A stretch of 64,000 nucleotides of DNA, taken from Aspidapion aeneum. Its lineage: Eukaryota; Arthropoda; Insecta; Coleoptera; Brentidae. The DNA is taken from positions 34,997,851 through 35,061,850 of the forward strand of contig OY755047.1 in NCBI GenBank assembly GCA_963576565.1, given 5' to 3'. A program made the position numbers and the translations under genes. Positions 11,241 to 22,794 of the stretch are shown here, piece after piece. A model generated the notes under the pieces. The model was given only the letters and a program-made list of their open reading frames with translations. It did no database searches and was not told the DNA's origin. The number at the start of each line of letters is the position of its first letter. The first letter of the stretch is position 1.

Positions 11241-11741
11241 GTTCGTTTTATGCGACCTGGACCACTTTGCTTTAAAAAGAGACTCACGGAAAAGGTATCA
11301 GAGCTACATAAAGATTTAAATATTCCATTAGTATTGGACGAACCAACAAGCCCTAATTTATTGCAAGAGAATGATTTTGCAACTATCAATATCTTAGACG
11401 CTAGTACTCCATTGGAACTTAGTAACGAGGAAGAAAATAATTATAATGGTCATTCTCCAAGAGAAGCAGTTATTCAAATACACAGCAACGTAATTTTAAA
11501 TATGGAACAACAAGAAGACACTGATAATGTCTTAAACAAAGAAAGCAAAAAACTTTTTGTAGAAAACATTGAGTTGCTTGGCAAAAGCAATGCAAATAAA
11601 AATAAGGATACAGAAAATAAAGAAGAAGAAAGAAATAGTAATAGAAGCTCAAGTGCAACTCACGAGAATCCACCACATGAAAAAACTGTAGTTATTAAGG
11701 CGAATAATGTGTTTATTTATAATTATTTTTATAATAAATGA
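11241..11741 (+). CDS. candidate host gene, exon 2 (unrecognised protein)
   Basis: Preceded by ATTTTTTAAG (acceptor AG at 11239-11240). Read in phase 0 it gives VRFMRPGPLCFKKRL and continues for 166 codons to TGA at 11739-11741. With exon 1 the protein would be 283 aa. The C-terminal half is acidic and asparagine/serine/lysine-rich, predicted disordered, with stretches such as NKNKDTENKEEE. AATAAA overlaps the stop (11741-11746), so the 3' UTR would be very short. No family is recognised. If the join is wrong, the ATG at 11250 could start a 163-codon reading frame. Confidence 0.45.
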   Translation, partial: VRFMRPGPLCFKKRLTEKVSELHKDLNIPLVLDEPTSPNLLQENDFATINILDASTPLELSNEEENNYNGHSPREAVIQIHSNVILNMEQQEDTDNVLNKESKKLFVENIELLGKSNANKNKDTENKEEERNSNRSSSATHENPPHEKTVVIKANNVFIYNYFYNK

Positions 11742-11944
11742 ATAAAGTTATGTAAATGTAGTAAAATTTGTACACATACATATCCCAATGTAGTTACTTT
11801 TATCTGCAACATCCTTTATAGAGTGTTCCCAATTTTGATGTACAAAAATTTAAAATTTCCGATAACGCTTTGTTGATGAACCACAGAGTGTTAAAATGTT
11901 TATAGTTTTTAGATATTAAGCTTTTAAATTTTGAACATACACAG

Positions 11945-12590
11945 TGTTTCACGAACATCGAAACAGAGGTCATTTTGGGAATTTAGAGTGCGAATTTGGG
12001 GAAACGCTCGGACACGTTAATTTTGTTTGCGGAGTGGAACACTTTTTAGTTTGGCTATATTTTTGTAGCACGAACCCCCTTTGAGGAATGTACCTTACCC
12101 CTATATTTTGAATGTAAAAAGTCTGTCTCGTGATACCTTGTTTTGAAGGCATTTTGAATGTCCTTACAACTGTGAAAAATTTCAAAAATCTATTCATTAG
12201 TTTTTGAAATAATTGCCTTCAAACTTTCAAATTTAACATAGACTGATCAAATAAAAATTTAATTAGAATTTTATTATTTTTCGGATTTTATTGTTATTTT
12301 ATCATTCCATGTTAAATTTAAAAATTTGAAAGCAAATTTCTCCAAAACTAATTGATGTATTTTCAAAATTTTTACACGGTTGTAAAGATATTAAAGAGAG
12401 CTTCAAACTTTCCCCATTTAAAATATAGAGGTAAAGTATACCTCGAAGGGGGGGTTGTGCTACGAAAATTACAAGATAGCCAAAAAGTGTCCCCCTCGCA
12501 AACAAAATCGACGTGTCCAAGCGTTTCTCCAAATTCGCACTCTAAATACCCAAAAAGGCTTCTGGTTCGATGTTCGTGTATACTATATAT
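11945..12590. mobile_element. inverted-repeat MITE
   Basis: The left arm (about 11950-12225) and right arm (about 12310-12585) are reverse complements: TCACGAACATCGAAACAG pairs with a GGTTCGATGTTCGTG block, and GGCTATATTTTTGTAGCAC pairs with TGTGCTACGAAAAT. The right arm of the same family recurs at 45562-45806, and a related element lies at 52255-52680. No coding capacity. Confidence 0.75.
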
Positions 12591-12743
12591 AAAAATATAA
12601 GCAACTTTACTAAGCTTGCACCCCTTGAACACCCCTCTCTCCACCACTTTTTTAAAAATCTACCTGGTTTCGGCTTTAGTTGATCTCATTTAAAAATTAA
12701 AAAGATCAGCCAGACATCAGCCAAAAAAAAAAGGGAATAGAAT

Positions 12744-12787
12744 CGTGTGAGCTTGGGTACCCATTAATTGGCAGAGTATTTCCAGGG
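12744..12787 (-). repeat. end fragment of the hairpin-ended element family
   Basis: GTGTGAGCTTGGGTACCC then ATTGGCAGAGTA is the inverted 5' terminus of the family described at 2549-3304, with no body attached. A truncated or solo end. Confidence 0.6.
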
Positions 12788-13064
12788 GTCATGTCTCACG
12801 GGTAAATTTTTAAATACAAGTCGAACTCTTTGCTTACCTATAAGGCTTTTGGTATTTAGCAGTTTTTATCTTATTAGTGCCCGTAATGAAAAGTAGTGTT
12901 CCTAACTCTTGCAGAAATTTCCTTTTCCGTACTTAAATGATGGCCGAACTTCACTCCGCGTCGTTCAGTCAACTGCAATTCCGTGCGGAAAGGTGACACT
13001 TTTGGCACTTCTTACAAAATATACTATATATTCTTTGTTGGAAACTCATAGACAATGATTGAGT

Positions 13065-13372
13065 AGCAATAAACTTTTGGACTTCCATTGTCTTTATTTA
13101 TTTTACACACGACGTTTTGGTTAGTATCTCTAACCGTTTTCAAGTGTAAACTAAACAATCTAGTCTCTAGGCTACTACTTATACTAATTATTGTGCAGTC
13201 AGGTGTGACGGCCCGCCCCCTGTTTAATCCTAAGACGCCTGTTTTCCTTAAGGAATGGTTTCCATATGTTTGGTATGCCCGTGCTTGGTTGACTGAAAAG
13301 TTCGTTATTCTGCATTATAATCGCAGCTCTAATAAACTTTCGTTTTTGCGAATGCGACTCCTTATGCAAAAC
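13065..13372 (-). mobile_element. Penelope-like element 3' region with terminal hairpin
   Basis: Downstream (minus-strand sense) of the RT remnant. It carries a GTTAGAGATACTAAC hairpin followed by CAAAACGTCGTG and AAATAAATAAAGAC. Compared with a hammerhead core, CTTGAAAA stands where CUGAUGA is expected and AAAAC where GAAAC is expected, so it is decayed. Matches 6468-6752 inverted and, in part, 14171-14310. Confidence 0.6.
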
Positions 13373-13600
13373 TTTAGCTTCTGACCACTGAATCCTGTGA
13401 TCATTTGACCATGATCCACTAAACTGGATTTTTCACTATCCCCTAATTATGTACTTTTTAGATGTTCATTTACTCTAACCTGAAGAGGGCGTTTCGTTTT
13501 ACGGTTTTACTACAAATATTTATGGTTCTTAAATACAAACTTCTTATAACTCTTATAACTTTGTTGCAACAGAACTATTAGACTTAAAATTTAGGTACTG

Positions 13601-14055
13601 TCATGTGTGTGTAGGTTTCCTATATACAGTGGTTTGAATGTTTCTGTCTAGTCGTTTGACAAGAACATCCAAAAAAGGTAAGGCCGAATCTTTTTCAATT
13701 TCCATGGTGCACTTGTTTGTTGGTCGAATGCCGTTTAAATAGTGTAGAAAATTCTGTAGGTCGTCATCATTTTCCGGCCATATAATAAATGTGTCATCCA
13801 TGTATCGTAGCCATAGTTTTGGTTTGACTCTTGCTGTGTTGATCGCATGGTCCTCGAACCACTTCATATAGATGTTTGCTACCAATGGCGAAAGAGATGA
13901 ACCCATTGGGAGTCCATCATTTTGCGCGTAAAATTTATCTTTCACTCGAAAGTTACGGAGACAGAGCTCCAAAAGATCCATCACCCCCTCCACCGACAGC
14001 GTTGTTCTCTCGTGAAGTGTATCATGAGTTTGTAATTTGTTTTTGATGATCCTAC
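13601..14055 (-). pseudogene. Penelope-like reverse transcriptase remnant
   Basis: The minus-strand frame gives GLPMGSSLSPLVANIYM and, further on, KLWLRYMDDTFIIW, then LPFLDVLVKR and TVYRKPTHT. These are RT motifs of Penelope-like elements in the right order, with YMDD as the catalytic motif. Upstream of the first internal Met the frame continues to about 14055 (KLQTHDTLHERTTLSVE). The frame stops directly after the YRKPTHT motif at 13601. The GIY-YIG endonuclease and the N-terminal half are absent. It acts by target-primed reverse transcription in intact relatives. Flanked by terminal-repeat-like fragments at 13065-13372 (same strand) and 14171-14310 (opposite strand). Confidence 0.85.
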
Positions 14056-14170
14056 TTATTTATTGGCATGTGGGTGTACAGACTTTATACATCAAAACTT
14101 ACAAATCTATCGTCGGGATCTGATTTGATCCCTTTTAAAACCTTGACAAAATGTTCCGAGTTTTTCACAG

Positions 14171-14310
14171 GCGCCTTAGGAATTAAAAAAGGGGTGGGCC
14201 GTCACACCTGACTACACCCCAAGTAGTATAAACAGTAGCCTAGAGACTAGATTCTTTAGTTTACACTTAAAAAAGGTTAGAAAGTCCAAAATTTTATTTA
14301 TACTATATAT
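14171..14310 (+). mobile_element. Penelope-like terminal fragment
   Basis: GGGCCGTCACACCTGACTAC, then AGTATAAACAGTAGCCTAGAG, matches 6595-6700 and, inverted, 13120-13225. The hairpin downstream is largely lost (AAAAAAGGTTAGAAAG). Confidence 0.6.
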
Positions 14311-14491
14311 TCTTGGAGGATGCGGAAAACATATGAAAATAAATTGAAAAGGGAACGTTAATTAAATCCATAAGTTTGGACTTCATTTGTAAGATCCTTG
14401 CCATGCGGATAAAGCGTTAAAACCTTGATTTTGCCTTGACATGGGCGGTTTTTGACAACTATCTAGTTTAGTTTTAAGGACACCAAAAAAA

Positions 14492-16986
14492 TACTCTGCC
14501 AATATATGGGCCCCTAAGCTCACACTAGGTGCTATATTTATAGTGTCCGTGCGAGCTAATAAAACTAAAACCTGAAATATATCTTATTCAACTCCAGACT
14601 AAATAACCTTTTGTTTGATACCACACAAGCCATGTTTTGACCAAGGTTTTGGCTTAAACTCAAATTTTTGAAATCTACCCCCACCCTTAAAAAAACAAAA
14701 ACTAAAATGTATTTTGTTTAACTCCGGACTTAATTACCATTCGTTTGATATCACACACGCCATATTTTCAGGTAAACTCTAATTTTTGAAATCTACCCGC
14801 GCCCTTTTTAAAGAAAAAAAACTAAAATATATTTTGTTTACCTCCATACTCAACTACCTTTCGTTTGATATCACACACGCTATATTTTCACATAAACTCT
14901 AATTTTTGAAATCTTCCCCCACCCTTTTATTTGGCTTGTGTTCGGTGGATTTTGTTCATTTTTAAATGGGACCATCTCGACCCAAGGCCCAGCCTAGTTA
15001 CCAAATTTCATTAAAATCGGCCAAGCGGTTTTTGAGTTATGCGCGTTGGTCGTTACAGACAGACATACAGACATACAGACATACAGACATACAGACATAC
15101 AGACATACAGACATACAGACATACAGACATACAGACATACAGACATACAGACATACAGACATACAGACATACAGACATACAGACATACAGACATACAGAC
15201 ATACAGACATACAGACATACAGACATACAGACATACAGACATACAGACATACAGACATACAGACATACAGACATACAGACATACAGACATACAGACATAC
15301 AGACATACAGACATACAGACATACAGACATACAGACATACAGACATACAGACATACAGACATACAGACATACAGACATACAGACATACAGACATACAGAC
15401 ATACAGACATACAGACATACAGACATACAGACATACAGACATACAGACATACAGACATACAGACATACAGACATACAGACATACAGACATACAGACATAC
15501 AGACATACAGACATACAGACATACAGACATACAGACATACAGACATACAGACATACAGACATACAGACATACAGACATACAGACATACAGACATACAGAC
15601 ATACAGACATACAGACATACAGACATACAGACATACAGACATACAGACATACAGACATACAGACATACAGACATACAGACATACAGACATACAGACATAC
15701 AGACATACAGACATACAGACATACAGACATACAGACATACAGACATACAGACATACAGACATACAGACATACAGACATACAGACATACAGACATACAGAC
15801 ATACAGACATACAGACATACAGACATACAGACATACAGACATACAGACATACAGACATACAGACATACAGACATACAGACATACAGACATACAGACATAC
15901 AGACATACAGACATACAGACATACAGACATACAGACATACAGACATACAGACATACAGACATACAGACATACAGACATACAGACATACAGACATACAGAC
16001 ATACAGACATACAGACATACAGACATACAGACATACAGACATACAGACATACAGACATACAGACATACAGACATACAGACATACAGACATACAGACATAC
16101 AGACATACAGACATACAGACATACAGACATACAGACATACAGACATACAGACATACAGACATACAGACATACAGACATACAGACATACAGACATACAGAC
16201 ATACAGACATACAGACATACAGACATACAGACATACAGACATACAGACATACAGACATACAGACATACACACATACAGACATACAGACATACAGACATAC
16301 AGACATACAGACATACAGACATACAGACATACAGACATACAGACATACAGACATACAGACATACAGACATACAGACATACAGACATACAGACATACAGAC
16401 ATACAGACATACAGACATACAGACATACAGACATACAGACATACAGACATACAGACATACAGACATACAGACATACAGACATACAGACATACAGACATAC
16501 AGACATACAGACATACAGACATACAGACATACAGACATACAGACATACAGACATACAGACATACAGACATACAGACATACAGACATACAGACATACAGAC
16601 ATACAGACATACAGACATACAGACATACAGACATACAGACATACAGACATACAGACATACAGACATACAGACATACAGACATACAGACATACAGACATAC
16701 AGACATACAGACATACAGACATACAGACATACAGACATACAGACATACAGACATACAGACATACAGACATACAGACATACAGACATACAGACATACAGAC
16801 ATACAGACATACAGACATACAGACAGACATACAGACAGACAGACAGACGGCGCGACAAAAAAGTTTCAAAATCATCTGAAACGCAAAGATATATAAAAAT
16901 TTTTGAAATCGGAGCAACTTTTTTTTTCTCGAAAAAATTGGGATCACCATAGCTCACACTACTATAGTATAGTATATGTGTGAGCT
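14492..16986 (+). mobile_element. hairpin-ended microsatellite element, copy B (expanded)
   Basis: Starts TACTCTGCCAATATATGGG and a first hairpin (AGCTCACAC...GTGCGAGCT). Then come three or four subrepeats with CACACACGCCATATTTTC, the AAAATCGGCCAAGCGG block, a 1.8-kb CAGACATA array (15055-16848), a CATCTGAAACGCAAAG block and the terminal hairpin ending GTGTGAGCT. Apart from the array it is collinear with the other copies. Long open frames through the array in all six frames exist only because the unit has no stop codon. Confidence 0.85.
15055..16848. repeat. about 1.8-kb array of an 8-bp unit (ACAGACAT)
   Basis: Over 200 head-to-tail copies of ACAGACAT. The only internal departure I see is near 16268 (ACACACAT for ACAGACAT); the last units shift to ACAGAC repeats. 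The same position in sister copies holds about 75 bp (copy A), 235 bp (copy C) and 55-85 bp (copies D and E). Length in the assembly may differ from the true length. Confidence 0.95.
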
Positions 16987-17092
16987 AAAATCAAAAAGGT
17001 TTGCTAGAAAAATACTTAAAAATGTAACAAATTACACATTTTTTGCTCAATAACGGAAAGAATAGCAGTTTTGTTTAATCTTAGATTCCACC

Positions 17093-18666
17093 GGAAGGGC
17101 GAAAAATATCGAAACACAAAATATCGAAAACACAAAATATCGAAAATACAAAATATCGAAAACATACAAAATATCGAAACAACAAAATATCGAAACCACA
17201 AAATATCGGAACTACATTTTATCGAATTACAAAATATCGAAACTACAAAATATCGAAAATACAATATATCGAAACAACAAAATATCGAAAATCAAAAACA
17301 GAAAATTTCGGAACGTTCACCTAACTTGATATAACCACACGAAAATAGATAGTTTCAAAATCCTAACAAAATATCGAATAACAACATATCGAAAATACAA
17401 AATATCGAAAATACAAAATATCGAAACAACAAAATATCGAAACTACAAAATATCGAAACCACAAAATATCGGAACTACATTTTATCGAATTACAAAATAT
17501 CGAAACTACAAAATATCGAAACCACAAAATATCGAAACTACAAAATATCGAAACTACAAAATATCGAATCACAAAATATCGAAAATACAAATTATCGAAA
17601 ATACAAAATATCGAATCACAAAATATCGAACATACAAAATATCGAAATTAACAAATATCGAAAATCAAAAATAGAAAATTTCGAAACCTTAACATAACCC
17701 GACCCTGACGTAACCTAACCTACTCTAACTAAACCTAATCTGACCTAACCTCATAAAAATAGAAAGTTTCAAAAATGTAACATGACAAAACCTAATCAAA
17801 TCTAGCCGAAACGAATCGAACCGAACTGAACCGAACCAAAGCAAACTGAACCAACAATTTTTCTAAAAAAAAAAAAAATTCCTGACTTCTTTCCCGGGAT
17901 CCTAGAAGGTGTGAATACGAACCGAATCGTACCGAACCGAACCGAACCGAACCGAACTAAACTACAAAACTGCTAATTAGGTTTGGTTGGGTATGGTTAG
18001 GTTTGGATAGGTTCGGTTCGGTTTGGTTCGGATCAGATCGGTCCGGTTCGGTTCGGTTCGAATTCACACCTTCTATTATCCCGGGAAAGAACTCAGGAAA
18101 GTTTTTTCTTTTTTTTAAATTGTTGGTTTAGTTTGCTTTGGTTCGGTTTGATTCGGTTCGGATCGGTTATATTTCATTAGGTTTCGTTAGTTTAGGATTT
18201 TGAAACTATCTATTTTCGTGTGGTTATATCAAGTTAGGTGAACGTTCCGAAATTTTCTGTTTTTGATTTTCGATATTTTGTTGTTTCGATATATTGTATT
18301 TTCGATATTTTGTTCTTCGATATTTTGTGTTTTCGATATTTTGTATTTTCGATATTTTGTTGTTTCGATATTTTGTTGTTTCGATATTTTGTATTTTCGA
18401 TATTTTGTATTTTCGATATGTTGTTATTCGATATTTTGTGTTTTCGATATTTTGTATTTTCGATATTTTGTTGTTTCGATATTTTGTTGTTTCGATATTT
18501 TGCATTTTCGATATTTTGTAGTTTCGATATTTTATTATTCGATATTTTGTAGTTTTGATATTTTGTAGTTTCGATATTTTGTAGTTTCGATATTATGTAC
18601 TTTCGATATTTTAATTCGATATTTTGTTCTTCGATATTCTGTGTTTCGATATTTTTTCGCCCTTCC
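17093..18666. mobile_element. foldback-like element 1, arms of ATCGA minisatellite
   Basis: Ends GGAAGGGCG and CGCCCTTCC. The left arm (17100-17690) is about 40 copies of a 13-15-bp unit ACAAAATATCGAAA; the right arm (18260-18655) carries the complement TTTCGATATTTTGT. The arms share a 75-bp insert (about 17295-17370 and 18185-18265, inverted). The centre holds two inverted copies of a core: TTCCTGACTTCTTTCCCGGG, a GGTGTGAAT block, then AACCGAACCGAACC (17870-17960 and 18035-18110). The left arm has about 330 bp of extra repeat plus a TAACCTAACC-rich patch (17690-17790). No coding capacity. Confidence 0.8.
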
Positions 18667-18999
18667 TTGTAGTCCTATGTTTGTTTACCAAATTTTTTTA
18701 AAACAAAAAAAAATATGGAAAAAGTTATGTAATTTTTAACAATTTAATAATAAAAAATAATTTAAAATCTCTATTCTATCCTATTAACAAAATTTTATTT
18801 TGAATATTTTACAACGACAAAAGAGAGATGATGATTATCATCAGGTGCATATAAAATAATGAAGTTATCTACCTATTTATTACTAAGAGCGTAGCGGGAA
18901 CTCCTCCCAATTTAATATTACAACGTAGACAACTAAGAGAGTGTATAAATTCCCTAAAGTCTTTACGGAATTTTCAGAATATAATGGAAGCACAGACTT
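18667..18999. other. no gene seen
   Basis: AT-rich spacer between a foldback element and a MITE; nothing recognised. Confidence 0.5.
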
Positions 19000-19256
19000 A
19001 ATAGGGATTTATTGCCAGGAAATAATAGTGCTGGGCACTATTCTGACAGTTTCTTATTTAAAACTGACAGTTAATCTTTCAAAATTGACATACCAAAGTC
19101 GAATTTATAAATCCAGTCGTTTATTTTCCATTAATTCCGGCTTTTATAATACACAGGCCTAATTTTGAATGAAGATAGCTGTTGATATAATGCGAAACTG
19201 TCAGAATAGTGCCCGGCACAATTACTGCCTAGCTTTATTGCAATAAGTCCCTATTA
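19000..19256. mobile_element. small MITE with TAGGGA(C/T)TTATTG ends
   Basis: Left end AATAGGGATTTATTGC, right end GCAATAAGTCCCTATT, with inner GACAGTTAATCTTTCAAAATTGACA. A second copy lies at 29122-29400 with the same ends and inner CTCAAAATTGACA block. No open frame. Confidence 0.75.
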
Positions 19257-19666
19257 TATTACTTTATTTTTTTTATGTCTGTAAACACTGCTGCGATTAT
19301 TGAGCTATCACAAAATTTTAATTATATGGTGTTTTAGCAGTACGTTTTTCACTATAATTGTAGTTATCGTTATTCTACGTCGAGACAGTAGCGAACTGTA
19401 AACTGACATTAGTAGATTGCAATGCACACAAAACGTGAAAACATTGCAAAAAAATAATACTTTTTTTAGTTTTTGTTGGTAGTTAGACTTGGACCAATCA
19501 TGATGGATATCCTCAACCCTGGTGGCGCTGCCAAGCATTGTTAAAACCAACCAATCTCTCTATTTCTGTTGGTAGTCCTGTTTTTTATTTGGATTTGCGT
19601 TATTTGCATCAAGGTTGAGACGGCTATGGTATCCCGCGGGATAGTTGTGAAAGATTTTTTTATCTA

Positions 19667-19890
19667 CGCTAGATCGATTGGTAAAAGGTCACACCTTACA
19701 GGATGTTTGCCTCCAATTTAATTTTTTTTTCAAAAAACAGAAAAATTATTAGTATATTGCAAATGTTGTAGGACTACCCTCGGTCGATTGGTGATGGACC
19801 ACTTAATTTTAAGTCACTGGATTTTTGCCTCAAATATAAGTAGACGGGTCTATATGACGTCATAAAATCCAAAATGGCGGCATTTTCAAC
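19667..19890 (+). repeat. repeated ATCGATTGG / ATGGCGG segments
   Basis: GATCGATTGGTAA, then CAC..TTTTAAGTCAC, then TTTGCCTCAA, and finally ATGACGTCATAAA with ATGGCGG, occurs here twice in part (19667 and 19785). A third copy is at 49188-49300 inside the pogo-type element. The family is not identified. Confidence 0.6.
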
Positions 19891-19924
19891 ACAAGACCAC
19901 AAGACACAGTACTTATGTATTGGA

Positions 19925-20483
19925 AAGTGAGTAAGAACTAGACAATGGACCAACAATATCTCCATGCAATGAGTATGTATACTTGGGTGTCACATTTGAT
20001 AAGACAGGAACAGTCTCTAAAAAACTGGAAAAAAGAATAGTAAGAGGAAAAAGGTTCACATGGATGTCTAAACAGTATTTTATGGAGCAGAGAGATAAAA
20101 AATAATGTAAAATTTGACACCTATGCGAAAATCACCTAAAAAATGGAAAGTGTCGAAATAGACGCAATAAGCAGATCAATAAGAATATCTAGAACAGATC
20201 ATATAGAAAATGAGACTAGCAAGAATGGGAATAAAGGAAAGCATAACGGATGACATCACTAAAAGGCAACTGATATGGTACGGCCTTGTACAGCGGATGA
20301 ACGGCCAAAAATTACAAAAGCAGGTCCTAAATTGGCAACCAATAGAACGCAGAAAAGGATGGCATCCTCAACTGGAAGGACACCAGTCAATCCAAAGATC
20401 AATAAGTCAAAAAACGTGACAAGATGTTTGTCAAGGTAGAAGGAGATGGAGAACAGGCGTTCTAAACCGACGTAGTAGTATAG
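19925..20483 (+). mobile_element. LINE fragment (family A), C-terminal part
   Basis: The + strand reads YTWVSHLIRQEQ-type text in a broken frame, then MRLARMGIKESITDDITKRQLIWYG (two short frames), then VLNWQPIERRKGW. This matches the C-terminal tail (IDDI...RQLIWYGHVQRM, then a VLNW...GRRKRGRP-type block) of a widespread insect LINE. Several frameshifts and stops. It ends 3 bp before foldback element 2. Confidence 0.7.
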
Positions 20484-20485
20484 GG

Positions 20486-21509
20486 TGGCGGAACAAAGAT
20501 CGAAAGATAAGATCGAATACAAAAGATCGAAAGACAAAAGATCGAAAATACAGAAGATCGAAAAACAAAAGATCGAAAAGGCAAAATATGGAAAATACAA
20601 AAGATTGAAAAACAAAAGATCGAAAAACAAAAGATCGAAAAACAAAAGATCAAAAATACAGAAGATCGAAGGTACAATAGACCAAAAGACAAAAGATCGA
20701 AAAACAAAATATCAGATCACAAAAAAATCGCATATTCACATAAACAGTTTAGGCAAGGTCAGGTAAGCTAAAATTACCTAACCGTTAAATAAGCCAATGT
20801 CTTGCCATACTTAACACAAATCATATAAATGAACCGGTTCGGGTCGGTTCGGTTTAGTTACACACCCTCTAGGTTCCCGAAAAAGAAATCAGGAAAGTTT
20901 TTTTTGTTAATTTGTGTAACAGCGATATTTTAAAATGCGCTATTTTGACACGCGCTATTTTTATCTATAGTCTTTCGATCTTTTGTACTTTCGATCTTTT
21001 GTCTTTCGATCGGTCTCTTTTTAAATCATATTTAAAAAAAAAAACTTTCCTGACTTCTTAGGTTTCCTAGAGGGTGTGTAACCAAACCGAACCAAACAAC
21101 CAAACCGAACCCAACCGAACAGAACCGAACCGAATTAAAAAATATGTTAGAAAATGACTCCATAGTCAAACCGGTTCGGCTTGGTTTGGTTTAGTTACAC
21201 ACCCTCTAGGATCCCGGAAAAGAAATCAGGAAAGTTTTTTTTTTGAAAAAACTATGTATTAGCGATATTTTGAAACGCGCTATTTTTATTCGCGCTATTT
21301 TGATCTTTTGTACTTTTGATCTTTTGTCTTTCGATCTTTTGTTTTTCGATCTTTTTTATTTTTGATCTTTTGTTTTTCGATCTTTTGTGGTTTCGATCTT
21401 TTGTCTTTTCGACCTTTTGTATTTTGATTTTTTGTCGTTTCGATCTTTTGTTTTTCGATCTTTTGTATTCGATCTTTTGCCTTTCGATCTTTCGATCTTT
21501 GTTCCGCCA
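20486..21509. mobile_element. foldback-like element 2, arms of GATCGA minisatellite
   Basis: Ends TGGCGGAAC and GTTCCGCCA. The left arm (20495-20715) repeats AAAAGATCGAAAAAC; the right arm (about 21295-21500) its complement. Between them are several copies of the core shared with element 1 (AACTTTCCTGACTTCTTAGG at 21045, inverted near 20865-20905 and 21195-21240) with AACCGAACC runs. Short stretches of GCGCTATTTTGA units at 20935-20975 and 21265-21300 are the arm unit of element 4. Arms are therefore mosaics of two unit types. Confidence 0.8.
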
Positions 21510-22321
21510 ATCGTATTTGCTATACATTTTGAGGTTAGGAAATCAGTGAAAGCACCTCCAAAACTGGTTCCGCTTCGAATAATTTGGAACGGAACTTTCA
21601 GCCATTTTCGACAAGATGCTTTCTGAACGGATAATGCCAATTTGAATCTCGCAGCGCAGAACGCATCCCCGTTCAGTTCACATCTCTGCATATTTATGGT
21701 TGTTATAAAATAGAAAATGTTTGTTTGTGATTGTTATTTTAAACTTTATGCGATGCACAATAGAGTGCTTTATCAAACATAATTTTGAACGATAAAACAG
21801 CATCTCCCGGTTTGTTTATTTTTCCCCTTTCCGTTAAAAATCTGTGATTTTAGCCTAGTTTAAAATAACACTAGAGAGTTTAAGCCTGAGGCGACGATAA
21901 AGCCTGCACGGGAGGAAATTGAATCCCTTGGCTCGTCGACTGGAGTGTTTTTATTAAATTCATTCCAGACTTGTTATAAAAGTAAACGAGATAGTTGGGT
22001 GCATTTTAATAGGTGCAAAAATTGAATCATAATATTTTAGATAAATATAGAAACTCAAATTTTGATGTTAGGTGTCTCACTTTAGATATCTATTTTCCAC
22101 AGTAGGTACTGTAAATTTAAACTAAGAATTGGTCTGTTCAAACAGATAGTAGCCTAAATTACTATACTGGCTAGCAGCGCGTTTTCACATATTAATAGCA
22201 GAAAAGTTCTTTTGGCAGTTACTTTTAACTGTTGGTCCATTTGAGTGTATTATCGTAAAATTGTACTCTCCTGAGAGCAGGCTTGTATGGTAGAAGTTTT
22301 CTGTCTCTCTCTCTCTCTTTT
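21510..22321. other. no gene seen
   Basis: Unique-looking AT-rich sequence with no convincing open frame or repeat; ends in a short CTCTCTCTCT run at about 22303. Confidence 0.45.
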
Positions 22322-22562
22322 TTTTTCTCTAAGTACGAAAGAGCGAGCATTAAAGATAAAAGAGCGAAATATTAAAAAAGCGAGATTTTAAAGAAGCGAC
22401 GTAATTAATGTGCGAAGTAACAATAGTACGAAGTAATAAAAATGCTAAATAATAAAAGATCGAATGTAATAAAAGAACGAATGTAACAAATGAGCGAGTA
22501 AGAAAAGAGCGATGTAATATAGGAACGAAGTAATAAAACAGCCGATGTAACAAATAAAGTAA
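22322..22562 (+). repeat. degenerate 15-17-bp minisatellite (GAGCGAA type)
   Basis: About 15 diverged units of the form AATAAAAGAGCGAAGT (GAGCGAGCATTAAAGATAAA, GATCGAATGTAATAAAA, GAACGAATGTAACAAA and so on). The base composition and the CGAA box recall the arms of the foldback-like family, but no mirrored arm or core is present next to it. Confidence 0.7.
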
Positions 22563-22794
22563 AGAAATTTGTAATTTTTTTTTACAACTGGCTTTCCAAA
22601 CTTAGCACTTAGGGGTGGGGCACTTTAGGTGACATTCTCTGTTGGTAAAAAACGGTATATATTTTTTTAAGCAGCATTTTATTGAATTAGTTGGTTGTAA
22701 TTTCGATGATAATAACAATAGACACTTTCATTCGCCGCACGCAAAAATTTTGAATTTTTATTAGCAAAATCATTACTTTTTACTCATTTTTTGT

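Noticed and set aside
14966..16957. Very long open frames (over 600 codons) on both strands encoding DIQTYRHT or MSVCLYVC repeats
   Set aside because: They arise from an 8-bp repeat without stop codons in any frame; six overlapping frames, no start context, and the same segment is short in sister copies.
17695..17755. Telomeric (CCTAA)n-like tract
   Set aside because: Only a few irregular TAACCTAACC units mixed with other sequence; not a regular insect telomere repeat.
17100..18655. CRISPR-like array (regular repeat with short spacers)
   Set aside because: Units are contiguous with 1-3 variable bases, arms are mirrored, and the genome is eukaryotic; no cas-like genes. It is a minisatellite.
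20259..20707. Phenylalanine/serine-rich frames such as FFDLLFFDLL on the minus strand
   Set aside because: Translations of the GATCGAAAA minisatellite arm; similar frames occur at every foldback element.
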